From: Rhodopirellula islandica
GTDB taxonomy: Bacteria; Planctomycetota; Planctomycetia; Pirellulales; Pirellulaceae
Direction: 5' to 3'
Assembly (NCBI RefSeq): GCF_001027925.1
Contig: NZ_LECT01000030.1
Location: forward strand, 1-64,000
DNA: 64,000 bases
The first letter of the stretch is position 1. The number at the start of each line of letters is the position of its first letter. This document shows, piece after piece, positions 25,651-34,630 of this stretch. The notes beneath the pieces are model-generated. The model was not told the DNA's origin. It worked only from the letters and a program-made list of their open reading frames with translations, and searched no databases. The translations under genes were made by a program, and so were the position numbers.

Positions 25651-26970
25651 ATGCGACAAGCAGCGCCTCCCCAACGTCCCGAAGCGAATCGCCAGGAACA
25701 ATTCGAGCAAATCAAACGCCGGATCCACGGCAAGCTCGTCGACAAATTGGATCTTTCGCGTGTTGGTGACCTCCAAGGCGACACGCTCAAACGTGAAATC
25801 CGCATGGTGGTGGAACACCTTTGCGATGCCGAAGACACGCTGCTGAATCGACAAGAGCGTGAGCGAATTGTCGACGAAGTGCTGGACGAAACCTTTGGAC
25901 TGGGTCCCTTGGAATTGATCCTGAAGGACCCCAAGGTCAGCGACATTCTGATCAACGGTCCCAAGAACATTTATGTCGAAAAGAACGGCCAAATGCAGAA
26001 GACCGACGTGGAATTCCGCGACGGCAAACACCTTCTGCAAATCATCGACCGAATCGTCAGTAAAGTTGGCCGCCGCGTCGACGAAACCTGCCCGATGGTC
26101 GACGCTCGACTGGACGACGGCTCGCGGGTCAACGCCATCATTCCTCCATTGGCACTCGACGGTGCCGCCGTTTCGATTCGTCGTTTCGGTAGCAACCCTC
26201 TGCGTCTGGAAGACCTGCTCAACTACCGGGCCTTCACACCTGAGATGGTGATGTTGCTCGAAGGCTGCATCAAAGCACGCCTGAACATGATCATCGCCGG
26301 TGGTACGGGTTCTGGTAAAACGACGCTCCTGAACACACTTTCATCGTTCATCGGTCATGAAGACCGAATCGTGACGATCGAAGATGCAGCGGAGCTTCAA
26401 TTGCAACAAGACCATGTTGTGCGACTGGAAACTCGACCGCCTAACATTGAAGGCAGTGGAGCGGTCACCGCAACGGACTTGGTCAAGAATGCTTTGCGGA
26501 TGCGTCCCGAACGAATCATCATCGGCGAATGCCGGGGTGGTGAAACGTTGGACATGCTGCAAGCCATGAACACGGGTCACGATGGATCGCTCACCACGAT
26601 TCACGCCAACACCCCCCGTGACGCAATCGCTCGTCTGGAGACGCTGGTCATGATGTCCGGATTTGATTTGCCGGTCAAAGCCATTCGCCAACAGGTCAGC
26701 GGAGCAGTCGACGTTTTGATCCAGGCCAACCGTTTGCAAGGTGGACCTCGTCGAGTCACCGCGATCACCGAAGTGGTCGGAATGGAACAAGACACGATCA
26801 TCCTGCAAGACATCTACCGATTCAATCAAACAGGCATCAACGCCGAAGGCAAAGCCCACGGGCAATTTGTCTGCAGCGGTGTTCGCCCAAGCTTCATGGA
26901 CAAACTCGAATCCGCCGGCGTGCGCCTGCCCGCCAGTGCCTTCCGTGAACGAGTCATGATGGACGCCTGA
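25651..26970 (+). CDS. tadA: Tad/CpaF-type secretion ATPase
   Basis: A 439-residue cytoplasmic ATPase. ATG 25651 follows AAGGA at normal spacing. After a helical N-terminal domain (about 20-110), the nucleotide domain has Walker [13 protein letters not shown], an Asp box ([10 protein letters not shown]), Walker B region [14 protein letters not shown] and a His box ([12 protein letters not shown]). The invariant arginines of CpaF/TadA (LETRPPN, LRMRPER) are visible. It powers assembly of Tad/Flp pili or a related type II-like machine. It is followed by tadB and tadC in the same direction. The prepilin, secretin and peptidase genes are not here. Confidence 0.93.
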   Translation: MRQAAPPQRPEANRQEQFEQIKRRIHGKLVDKLDLSRVGDLQGDTLKREIRMVVEHLCDAEDTLLNRQERERIVDEVLDETFGLGPLELILKDPKVSDILINGPKNIYVEKNGQMQKTDVEFRDGKHLLQIIDRIVSKVGRRVDETCPMVDARLDDGSRVNAIIPPLALDGAAVSIRRFGSNPLRLEDLLNYRAFTPEMVMLLEGCIKARLNMIIAGGTGSGKTTLLNTLSSFIGHEDRIVTIEDAAELQLQQDHVVRLETRPPNIEGSGAVTATDLVKNALRMRPERIIIGECRGGETLDMLQAMNTGHDGSLTTIHANTPRDAIARLETLVMMSGFDLPVKAIRQQVSGAVDVLIQANRLQGGPRRVTAITEVVGMEQDTIILQDIYRFNQTGINAEGKAHGQFVCSGVRPSFMDKLESAGVRLPASAFRERVMMDA

Positions 26971-27084
26971 TCCCAGGCGAACAGCCAGTCGTGACGCCAA
27001 TTTGATCGCGTCACGACTGCTGAAGCGACCTTGTAGTTCTCTTCGCAAACTTACGCTCGACTCTCCTCTTCTATCAACACTCCC

Positions 27085-28050
27085 ATGTCATCCATCATCA
27101 TCATCGTCGCCGCCGGGGTCTTTGTTGCCTCGATCATCGCGTTCGGTGCATCTGTCTTGATGCCTTCGGAAGAAACGACCGCGACGGAAGATCGCTTGAC
27201 TCAATTGGCCCACGGGAAACGTGGAGCAGAATCTGAGAGCAACTCACAGTCGTTCTTGCTGAACGACCTGGACGACACCACCGGCATCTTGAAGATCATC
27301 ATGGACCGCATTCCCGCGGTCCATAAGATCCTTGAACAAGCGGACATTGACCTGACCGTCACCAAGTTCACCATGATTTGTGGGGCTTGCTTTGCCTTTG
27401 GGCTCGTGCTGTGCATCGTCACTCCCATCCCGATCCTGCTTGGTCCCATTGTCGGTGCCATGTTCGTTGGCGGACCAGTGTTCTACGTGATGTTCAAACG
27501 CAAACGACGCTTGAAGCGATTCGGGGAACAAATTCCTGAAGCGCTGGAGCTGCTCGGCCGTTCCCTTCGTGCCGGCCACTCGCTCAACGCGGGATTTGGT
27601 CTGGTGGGTGAAGAAATGGAAGCTCCTTTGGCGACCGAATTCCGCCGCTGCTTCGAAGAACAAAAGTTTGGCATCCCACTGGATGAATCGATCGAAGACA
27701 TGGCGGAGCGAGTCCCCAACATGGACCTTCGATTCTTCGCGACCGCTGTGATTCTGCAGCGACAAACCGGGGGTGACTTGAGCGAAATCCTCCACAAGAT
27801 CGGACACTTGGTCCGCGAACGCCTGCAAATCCTGGGAACAATCCAGGCCCTCACCGGGGAAGGTCGGATGAGCGGTGCTGTGCTGCTCGCTCTACCACCG
27901 GTTTTGTTCCTGGTCATGCTGAAAATCAACGCCGAATACGTGTTGATGCTCTTTTCGGACGAACTCGGACGATACGCCCTGGGAATGGCCTTGGTCACTC
28001 AGGTGCTAGGAGCCTTGGCGATCAAGAAGATCATCACGATCAAAGTCTAG
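27085..28050 (+). CDS. tadB: TadB-like inner-membrane platform protein
   Basis: A 321-residue protein with an N-terminal membrane helix, two helices around residues 90-140, a cytoplasmic type II secretion F domain (about 155-280: EQIPEALELLGRSLRAGHSL, then RQTGGDLSEILHKIG) and two C-terminal helices. This is the usual T2SSF layout of TadB. It lies 115 bp after the ATPase gene and 66 bp before tadC. It should form the membrane platform with TadC. Confidence 0.9.
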   Translation: MSSIIIIVAAGVFVASIIAFGASVLMPSEETTATEDRLTQLAHGKRGAESESNSQSFLLNDLDDTTGILKIIMDRIPAVHKILEQADIDLTVTKFTMICGACFAFGLVLCIVTPIPILLGPIVGAMFVGGPVFYVMFKRKRRLKRFGEQIPEALELLGRSLRAGHSLNAGFGLVGEEMEAPLATEFRRCFEEQKFGIPLDESIEDMAERVPNMDLRFFATAVILQRQTGGDLSEILHKIGHLVRERLQILGTIQALTGEGRMSGAVLLALPPVLFLVMLKINAEYVLMLFSDELGRYALGMALVTQVLGALAIKKIITIKV

Positions 28051-28116
28051 ATCCCACCGCCGCTCGCTTCGCATTCCCCATTCTTTCGCTCATTGCACTT
28101 CGCACAACTCAGTCCC

Positions 28117-29103
28117 ATGTTCACACACTCAATCGCTTCCGAACTCATCGGCTTCGTCAGCCCGTTGACTCTGACCACCATCGCGATTTTTGCTTCGGTG
28201 ACATCGTTCGCTTGGTTCGTTCTCAGCAAAGTGGGCGGGGACGACCAAGCACCTGCCGAATCACGCCTCGAGCGGATGAAGGATGCCAAACGCGGGATCC
28301 GCGACATCGCCGCCGATGACAAACAACGGACCAAGAACGAAGCCCTGACCGAAGCGTTGGAAAAAGCAGCGACGCCCATCGCCAGTTCCGTGTCGGGTAA
28401 CGAAGCCGAGATGGGAAAACTGCGTGAGAAACTGGTCAACGCTGGCTTCCGTCGCGAAAGCGCGCCGGTCATTTTCAAACTGATTCAACTGGTCTGCACC
28501 GGCATTGGACTGATGCTGGGTGGTGTCACCGGAGCGGTTCTCGATGGACTGACTCAGGGAATGATCATCAAGCTGCTGCTCGGGATGATCTTTGGCTTCA
28601 TGCTTCCCACCTTGGTTTTGGGTTACCTCGCCGGCAAACGCCGCGAAAAGATCTTCCTAGGACTGCCCGATGCGTTGGACCTGATGGTCGTCTGCGTGGA
28701 AGCCGGCCTGGGGCTTGACCAAGCCCTTCGGAAAGTGGCCGAGGAAATGCAAAAGAGCCACAAAGCGATCGGTGAAGAATTCTCGATCTCCAACCAACAA
28801 TTGCAACTCGGTCGCCCACGTAGCGAAGTGCTATCAGGACTGGGCTATCGAAGCGGAGTGGACGACTTGAAGCAATTGGCATCGATTCTGATCCAAGCGG
28901 ACAAATTCGGTTCGAGCATCGCCCAAGCACTTCGCGTGCAAAGCGATTCCATGCGAACCAAACGACGCCAAATCGCGGAAGAGAAAGCCGCCAAGACAGC
29001 CGTGAAGATGATCTTCCCATTGGTGCTGTTCATCTTCCCAGGCATCTTCGTGGTGCTGGTTGGCCCCGCCGCGATCAACATGTATCGCCAAATGCTTCAG
29101 TGA
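28117..29103 (+). CDS. tadC: TadC-like inner-membrane platform protein
   Basis: A 328-residue protein from ATG 28117; a TTG 24 bp upstream is less likely. Layout parallels TadB: an N-terminal helix, a charged cytoplasmic stretch, a helix pair near 125-170, a T2SSF domain (GLPDALDLMVVCVEAGLGLD, then LIQADKFGSSIAQALRVQ) and a C-terminal helix (MIFPLVLFIFPGIFVVLVG). TadB and TadC are ancient paralogues and are expected to act as a pair. The gene ends 37 bp before the convergent response regulator. Confidence 0.9.
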   Translation: MFTHSIASELIGFVSPLTLTTIAIFASVTSFAWFVLSKVGGDDQAPAESRLERMKDAKRGIRDIAADDKQRTKNEALTEALEKAATPIASSVSGNEAEMGKLREKLVNAGFRRESAPVIFKLIQLVCTGIGLMLGGVTGAVLDGLTQGMIIKLLLGMIFGFMLPTLVLGYLAGKRREKIFLGLPDALDLMVVCVEAGLGLDQALRKVAEEMQKSHKAIGEEFSISNQQLQLGRPRSEVLSGLGYRSGVDDLKQLASILIQADKFGSSIAQALRVQSDSMRTKRRQIAEEKAAKTAVKMIFPLVLFIFPGIFVVLVGPAAINMYRQMLQ

Positions 29104-29140
29104 GCCCCAAAGGACTCGGCGACACAACCCAACACGCGAA

Positions 29141-29536
29141 CTATTTCAGCAATCGTTCCACCGCTTCCAGCAATTTTTCGATCGCGAATGGTTTGCGAAT
29201 GTACTCGCTGACGCCCAGCAATTCCGCGTACGCTTGATGCCGACTGCCTTCGTTGCCCGTGATCATGATCACAGGAACCGGCAACTCGTTTTCGCGCCGC
29301 ATCTTCTCCAGAACCAAGAATCCACTTCGCTTGGGCATCATCATGTCCAAGATCATCAGCTGTGGATTTTCGCATTCCGCCAACGCAAGGGCCTGGTTGC
29401 CATCGCGGGCAACCACCACTTGGTAGCCATTGGATTCCAAAGCGTACGAAACCGCCTCGATGATTTCCGCATCGTCATCCACAACAAGGATTTTCGCGGT
29501 GGAGGTGGCACTGACTGACTGGGCAGGGGTGTTCAT
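29141..29536 (-). CDS. Single-domain response regulator
   Basis: A 131-residue receiver. Phospho-acceptor and switch residues are all present: DDD near the N-terminus, LMILDMMMPK (acceptor Asp), ITGN and the late KPF lysine. There is no output domain, so it should act by protein contact like CheY or Spo0F. The start chosen is ATG 29536; the longer frame would overlap the upstream hydrolase gene by 119 bp. It is 10 bp downstream of that gene in the same direction, so a joint transcript is likely. No kinase is nearby. Confidence 0.88.
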   Translation of the reverse strand: MNTPAQSVSATSTAKILVVDDDAEIIEAVSYALESNGYQVVVARDGNQALALAECENPQLMILDMMMPKRSGFLVLEKMRRENELPVPVIMITGNEGSRHQAYAELLGVSEYIRKPFAIEKLLEAVERLLK

Positions 29537-29546
29537 CAAGTGGCGA

Positions 29547-30332
29547 TCAATTGGCGGAGAAATCGATCGGTGACAATCCCTCGCTGGGACGAACCGTCGA
29601 ATTTTCCGCGGTGGACTCGGAACGTGGTTGGATGATGTTATCAAAACACCACTGATCCATGTCACGCAACGCCACCGCGTTCATGACATCATCGCCTCGG
29701 TACTGGCGAATTTCAACACGCGCTCGGATGGATTCCGCAGCCAGGATGCCACGCTTCAATTGTTCGGGGCAATCATCGACGCCATTGATGGCTTGCTGCC
29801 ACAAAATCGGCAGACGTCGTTCCCGAAGTCGATGGTACTCCCTCATCACTGATTGACTGGTGGGAAATTGCCCTCCCATCATTGCCACCCCGGCAAATCG
29901 CTCGGGTTCCATCAACGCGATTCGGCAGGCCATCGTGGCGCCACTGCCATAGCCCGCGATCAAAACTCGCTTGGAATGAATCGACATTTCCGCCTGGGTG
30001 TGCTCAATCGCCTCCACCACGGATTCGCGAGCGGAGGCGATGGAGGACTTTCCTTCGGCCCAATCAAACCCCCAACCGCGGACATCGGTGGCCTGATTCC
30101 CTCGGACTCCGACACCGACATAGTTCCGGACGCTGACGTGCGGCAGAACCTGTTCGACCTGCAATTCATTGTGGCCGCTGTGGTGAAGCCAAACCACCAA
30201 CGGGTACTCGTAGGACGGCGTGTAGTGCAGCGGCGAGACGATCGACAGGGGACGACGCCGCTGTTCAGACCTTGCCGCAGCAGGCTCGGGAGAGGGATAC
30301 GAGCGCATTCGGCTTGCAAACGGGTCGCTCAT
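29547..30332 (-). CDS. Alpha/beta-hydrolase-fold protein, probably catalytically inactive
   Basis: A 261-residue protein resembling esterase/PHB-depolymerase-like hydrolases: PLVVWLHHSGHNE (oxyanion strand), a helix, then RVLIAGYGSGATMACRIAL, the nucleophile elbow. In this elbow the serine position is Gly (G127-Y-G129-S130-G131). The usual late histidine is also not visible (YRGDDVMNAVALRDMDQW). The fold is likely retained but serine catalysis seems lost unless Ser130 substitutes. It precedes a single-domain response regulator by 10 bp, which suggests a sensory or scaffolding role. Confidence 0.65.
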   Translation of the reverse strand: MSDPFASRMRSYPSPEPAAARSEQRRRPLSIVSPLHYTPSYEYPLVVWLHHSGHNELQVEQVLPHVSVRNYVGVGVRGNQATDVRGWGFDWAEGKSSIASARESVVEAIEHTQAEMSIHSKRVLIAGYGSGATMACRIALMEPERFAGVAMMGGQFPTSQSVMREYHRLRERRLPILWQQAINGVDDCPEQLKRGILAAESIRARVEIRQYRGDDVMNAVALRDMDQWCFDNIIQPRSESTAENSTVRPSEGLSPIDFSAN

Positions 30333-30438
30333 CTTTTGTCCTGAATCGGTCAGTGGGTAGTCCGCGGAAGACGACGGTGGGAAACTAGTTTCACGCCGCC
30401 TTCAATGTCAACGTCGAAAAGTCATCTGGCTTCGGATC

Positions 30439-31479
30439 TCACTCCGAACGAGGACAAACCAACACCTTCATTTGCTCCGCGTCACCGGCGTGCAAGCGGT
30501 CAAACCACTTCGGACCATCCGCCAAAGAAATTTTGGCGGTGATCAGTGGCTCGACGTTGATCACGCCGCGATTCATCAAATCGATGCACTGCGGGTACTC
30601 GCCGTTGCAGCCACAGGTGCCCTGCAGACGAATTTCTCGTGTCACCACCGACTGCAAAGGCAATTCGATTGTCGGCGCCACGTTGCCCACCAAGGTCACC
30701 GAGCCTCCTTTGCGGACTGATTCGATGGCTGTTTTGATCGTGGGCGTGGCTCCGACGACTTCCAATGCCACATCCGCCCCCCGTCCACCCGTCAATTCGC
30801 GAACTTTTTCTGGCACGTCGACTTGGTCGGCTCGTAGCAACACGTCGGCGCCCAACGCCCCGGCTGTTTCCAAGCGTTTGTCATTCAAATCCACGGCGAT
30901 GACTTGTGTCGCACCGGCTGCTCGCACAGCCTGAACCGCCAACAGACCGATCATTCCGGCCCCGACCACCACGGCGGTGTCCCCCAACCGAATCGGGGTG
31001 AGTTCTGCCGCGTGCACCGCGACGCTGACCGCCTCGACCAAGGCGGCGTGTTCAAACGGCAGGGTGTCAGGCAATCGATAGACAATCCGGCGTGGCACTG
31101 AAATCCGCTCGGCAAACGCACCGTGACGTCGATAGTCGCCACACGAGACCCCGAGAACCATTCGGTTGTCGCACAGGTTTCCGTGCCCTTCTCGGCAGAA
31201 ATCACAATTTCCGCACGACACCATCGAATCAAACGTGACGCGTGCCCCCAGTTCCAAATCGGTGACGTTCTCGCCGACCTGAACCACCACACCAGCCGCC
31301 TCATGCCCCATCACCAAGGGCGGGATGCGACGCCCAGTGCTGCCGTCGTAGCCATGAATGTCACTGCCGCAAATCCCACACGCTTCGACCTGGACCAAAA
31401 CATCGTCCGGCCCCACCTCGGGCTCGTCCACGTCCGTCACTTGCATGTTTTTGTACTCGGTCAGCAACAATGCCTTCAT
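30439..31479 (-). CDS. Zinc-dependent medium-chain alcohol/polyol dehydrogenase
   Basis: A 346-residue enzyme. Catalytic zinc ligands are in GICGSDIHG and GHEAAGVV. The structural zinc loop is complete (CGNCDFCREGHGNLC, four Cys). The Rossmann segment VVVGAGMIGLLAVQAVRAAG is followed by VDLNDKR, whose Asp favours NAD+. Overall similarity is to sorbitol, threonine and butanediol dehydrogenases, and the exact substrate cannot be read from sequence. It stands alone: the next gene downstream is about 107 bp away and unrelated. Confidence 0.88.
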   Translation of the reverse strand: MKALLLTEYKNMQVTDVDEPEVGPDDVLVQVEACGICGSDIHGYDGSTGRRIPPLVMGHEAAGVVVQVGENVTDLELGARVTFDSMVSCGNCDFCREGHGNLCDNRMVLGVSCGDYRRHGAFAERISVPRRIVYRLPDTLPFEHAALVEAVSVAVHAAELTPIRLGDTAVVVGAGMIGLLAVQAVRAAGATQVIAVDLNDKRLETAGALGADVLLRADQVDVPEKVRELTGGRGADVALEVVGATPTIKTAIESVRKGGSVTLVGNVAPTIELPLQSVVTREIRLQGTCGCNGEYPQCIDLMNRGVINVEPLITAKISLADGPKWFDRLHAGDAEQMKVLVCPRSE

Positions 31480-31884
31480 GGTGCAACGCTTCTGTGGGTG
31501 GGGAGAGGAGGAAGGGACGGCTCGGAATTCTATGCCAAATCAGTGGGCAATGAAACGATGCCCGCGAGAAAGAAACGGACCGATGGCAAGCCCGATTCAA
31601 ATTCATCGGCACAACGAAGTAAACTGCGTGCCTCGCCATTCGTTTCGCACATCTTCGGAACAGTCGGGAAAGAAGTGTCAGGCACCTTTTGCCGTGACAG
31701 CCCCTCAAACGCTGCGCACAAACGGTCCCCAATACTTTTTTCCCGCTTCCTGCGAAGCGACTGTTGAGACGCAATGGAGCATTGGATGCAGGAGCCTTGG
31801 CGGAACTTCGATTCTGATCCCAATTGATTTGCGAATCCCCTTTGACCGAGTCCATCCAACCCAATCCAGAACGGTTTGTTCCCA
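31480..31884. other. Divergent intergenic region, dehydrogenase/metzincin
   Basis: About 405 bp. Open frames on both strands overlap one another and show no motif. No clear promoter, repeat or hairpin was recognised. Confidence 0.4.
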
Positions 31885-33357
31885 ATGAGACCTTCCTGCA
31901 TCCGCCTGTCTCGCGCCGCCACGCCACTGATGTCGATCTGCATCGCCTTGGCCGTCGCCACCACCCAACCCCAGCCCAACTCTGTCTTTGCCAGCAATTC
32001 CGACTCGGCGATCCAGGTCGACAACCACGAATCCAATTCGGAAGTCCGCTACAGCGTGGTTCTGCTGCGAGGCACGTTGCCAGCTGAGCACGACATCCCC
32101 CTGACGATCGTCAATGAGCAAGCACCAACCGGGGCCAGCCCCGTTAAAGTCCTGACCGACGGAAAACGCTTCAAAGCGTTGGTCGAACTCTCAGAGGGAA
32201 AAAACGTCATCCACTTGGAACACGCTTCCACTCCCACGACGGAATTGATCCTCACGTACAAGCCTTCCACCAACCCGCACTACGTTCGGTTGATCTGGAT
32301 GACGGATCAATCGGGGGAAACAGATTTCGCGACGCCGGATGATTCGGTCACCCAGGACTACGAGAATCGACTTCGCACCGCGGCTTTGCTGATGCAAACG
32401 TTCACCGCTGAACGGATGAAGGACCTGGGTTACGGCCCCCGAACCTTTGCGTTGGAACACGACGAAAACGGCCAAGTGATCGTGCACACCTGGAAAGGCG
32501 ACGAAGACAAACAGGACTACTACGCTCAAGCCGACAACAACCGGTGGTGGCCACGCGTTCGCCGTTGGATCAACGAAGAACACCCTGACCCGATGGCCAA
32601 GAACGTTGTCTTGGCGGCCTACACTCGCAAAGACCCACGAACCGGAAAGATGCTGGGACACACCGCTCTGGGCGGAGCCAACCTGGGATTGTTCGGCAGT
32701 GCATCGGTGTTCTGTTGGCCGCGTGACATTCAATCGGCGATGGATGTTTTCCAAGACGACACCGCGGTGGACGCCACCCATGTTCACGACGACAGTGCCT
32801 TTCGTGGAACGATCTGGGCCCTGGCGTCCACCACCATCGGCGCCACCTTGCACGAAACCGGCCACGCCATGGGATTGCCTCACTGCACCGACAACATGGG
32901 GATCATGACGCGAGGATTTGATCACTTTCATCGCGTGTTCACCTTCACGGATCCGCCGAGCAAGCACAACCAACAGTCCCGCCAGTTTTCTCCCCCGCAA
33001 GAAGCCTACTTTTCACCCGTCAGTGCTTCGTTTCTTCGCTGGAGCCCTTGGTTTCAACTGGATGCGACCAGTCATGAAACGTCACGCCCCGATGTCGAAG
33101 TCGATGAAGCGGCGAAACTCGTTCGCATCCACAGCGACTCCGGCATCCCTTGGATCGGATTCCATTCCAAAGATCGAATCGAAACCTTTCGCGAATACGG
33201 ATCCCATGACGCGGAAGCCGCCGACCATCCCAAATCGATTGAACTCACCTTCGATGAAATCCAAAAGATGAAACCGGACACGGCAATTCATCGAATCGTG
33301 GTCGTGGACAGCAACGGAGCGTCTCAAAACGTCTCGCTGCCCCAACCTTCGAACTGA
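31885..33357 (+). CDS. Secreted metzincin-type zinc metalloprotease
   Basis: A 490-residue protein from ATG 31885 (a TTG three codons earlier is possible). An N-terminal signal peptide of about 35 residues ends near SVFASNS. The key motif is LHETGHAMGLPH (about residue 322), the full HExxHxxGxxH metzincin zinc site. The expected Met-turn region may be NMGIMTRGFDHFHRV. The N-terminal 120 residues are beta-rich, and the C-terminal 120 contain a short beta-sandwich-like segment. Substrate unknown. No operon partner; the Cys-rich gene follows 143 bp later. Confidence 0.82.
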   Translation: MRPSCIRLSRAATPLMSICIALAVATTQPQPNSVFASNSDSAIQVDNHESNSEVRYSVVLLRGTLPAEHDIPLTIVNEQAPTGASPVKVLTDGKRFKALVELSEGKNVIHLEHASTPTTELILTYKPSTNPHYVRLIWMTDQSGETDFATPDDSVTQDYENRLRTAALLMQTFTAERMKDLGYGPRTFALEHDENGQVIVHTWKGDEDKQDYYAQADNNRWWPRVRRWINEEHPDPMAKNVVLAAYTRKDPRTGKMLGHTALGGANLGLFGSASVFCWPRDIQSAMDVFQDDTAVDATHVHDDSAFRGTIWALASTTIGATLHETGHAMGLPHCTDNMGIMTRGFDHFHRVFTFTDPPSKHNQQSRQFSPPQEAYFSPVSASFLRWSPWFQLDATSHETSRPDVEVDEAAKLVRIHSDSGIPWIGFHSKDRIETFREYGSHDAEAADHPKSIELTFDEIQKMKPDTAIHRIVVVDSNGASQNVSLPQPSN

Positions 33358-33500
33358 TTGCACGGACTTAAAAGATGGCGGATTCGGCTACGTTTTCGCC
33401 ATTTCTAAAGCGAGCGTTGACGCCTGGCAGCACCGCAACTGCGGCGTTTTTCGAGAATTCCCCTCGACCCATCGCCGCTTGGTTGCGTAGAAAGGAACTC

Positions 33501-33980
33501 ATGAAACCGACTGCATGGACCCAAACAGCACTTCGAGCACCAGCATTGCTGGCAATGCTCGCGTTGTGCATTTGGCCAATGCTGCAACCTCCGTGTTGCT
33601 GCGCCGCGTCGGTCTCAAAGGGTGCCTCGGTGGCAGCGGGATGCTGTGCATCCGCCGAAACTGCCACCGCTTCGTGCTGCCAATCGACCGCATCGGGCTG
33701 TGCAGAAGCCAAGCCTTCGGAATCAGGTTCCGACTGCCTTTGCCAATGGACTTCCCAGTGCGACTGCGATGTTCGGTCGGCCCTGACTGACTCGTGGGTG
33801 AGTTCACGCGTGCTCACCGTCGATGACCAGCCCGTCGCTTTCAGCATGCCAATCGGTTTGCTGGAAGATTTCCTGGCTCCGCTGCCGTCCCCCACTCTGG
33901 ATCGGCAACCGGAGACGTCATGGCAATCGGCTGTGACGTCGCGAGACCGCTGCGTGCTCCTGTGCCGCTGGCTGAATTGA
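33501..33980 (+). CDS. Cys-rich exported small protein
   Basis: A 159-residue protein from ATG 33501 with AAGGA just upstream. A hydrophobic signal (LLAMLALCIWPML) is followed by CCC and about a dozen further Cys in the first half, in pairs such as GCC, SCC and CLCQ. The C-terminal 60 residues are Cys-poor except near the end. No family was recognised. Proximity to the metallothionein-like gene (72 bp downstream, same strand) suggests a joint metal-binding role; this is inferred. Confidence 0.6.
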   Translation: MKPTAWTQTALRAPALLAMLALCIWPMLQPPCCCAASVSKGASVAAGCCASAETATASCCQSTASGCAEAKPSESGSDCLCQWTSQCDCDVRSALTDSWVSSRVLTVDDQPVAFSMPIGLLEDFLAPLPSPTLDRQPETSWQSAVTSRDRCVLLCRWLN

Positions 33981-34052
33981 AATCCAAGACTGATCTGACT
34001 GACAGTTTTGTTTGAATTTTCAATTGAGTTTTGGTTCGATAGGAGCCCTAAG

Positions 34053-34514
34053 ATGTTACGTACTTCCATGATGTTTGCTGCCACCGTGTTGGTGGGAGTT
34101 GCGATTCTGTTTGCCGCTCGAAGCGCCGTTTCGAGTGACAACGCACCCGCCGTTCTCGGTGAGACGTGCCCGTGCGGTCAATGCGAAGCCGGTTGCGATT
34201 GCTGCCTCGATGGCGATGTCTCGTGCGACAACTGCTCGTGCGAGGCCTGCGAGTGCGACGCCTGTGATACCGCCGGCAACGCAACCGCAGCACCGAAGAT
34301 GAGCTGCTGTGCAGGTTCGTCCTGTGGAGACGCTGCCAGTGACCGAGTCGCGTCAAACGACTCGCTGACTTCAGCGATCGCGGAAGCTTGCATTTGTGGT
34401 CAGTGTGATGCTGACTGCAACTGCTGCTTGGACGAATCAGTCGACTGCGACAACTGCAGTTGCGAAAGCTGCCAATGCGAGGGTTGCGTGGACGCACCCG
34501 CAACAGGTGCCTGA
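34053..34514 (+). CDS. Membrane-anchored or exported metallothionein-like protein with two 12-Cys repeats
   Basis: A 153-residue protein from ATG 34053, with AGGAG 7 bp upstream. Residues 1-27 form a signal or anchor helix. Residues 39-71 and 113-145 are two repeats of 33 residues, each with 12 Cys at identical positions, sharing CGQC, CCLD and CDNCSCE. A shorter CC/C segment (86-91) lies between. Acidic residues fill the gaps. The pattern is metallothionein-like and should bind several soft metal ions such as Cu, Zn or Cd. No homologue is recognised. A bidirectional terminator follows. Confidence 0.75.
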   Translation: MLRTSMMFAATVLVGVAILFAARSAVSSDNAPAVLGETCPCGQCEAGCDCCLDGDVSCDNCSCEACECDACDTAGNATAAPKMSCCAGSSCGDAASDRVASNDSLTSAIAEACICGQCDADCNCCLDESVDCDNCSCESCQCEGCVDAPATGA

Positions 34515-34580
34515 TCGCTGCATTTGCGATGACCTCCGCACGGGATTCACCGTGTAGGCATCGCCTTGGCTAAAAAAGAA

Positions 34581-34614
34581 ACACCTCGCCGAGCGGACTC
34601 GGCGAGGTGTTTTT
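34581..34614. terminator. Bidirectional terminator
   Basis: Arms ACACCTCGCCGAG (34581-34593) and CTCGGCGAGGTGT (34598-34610) pair perfectly around CGGA. TTTT follows on the plus strand, and the A-rich side upstream gives a T run on the minus strand. It serves both the Cys-rich gene and the convergent Wzz-type gene. Confidence 0.85.
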
Positions 34615-34630
34615 CGTTGAATTTCGTTGC

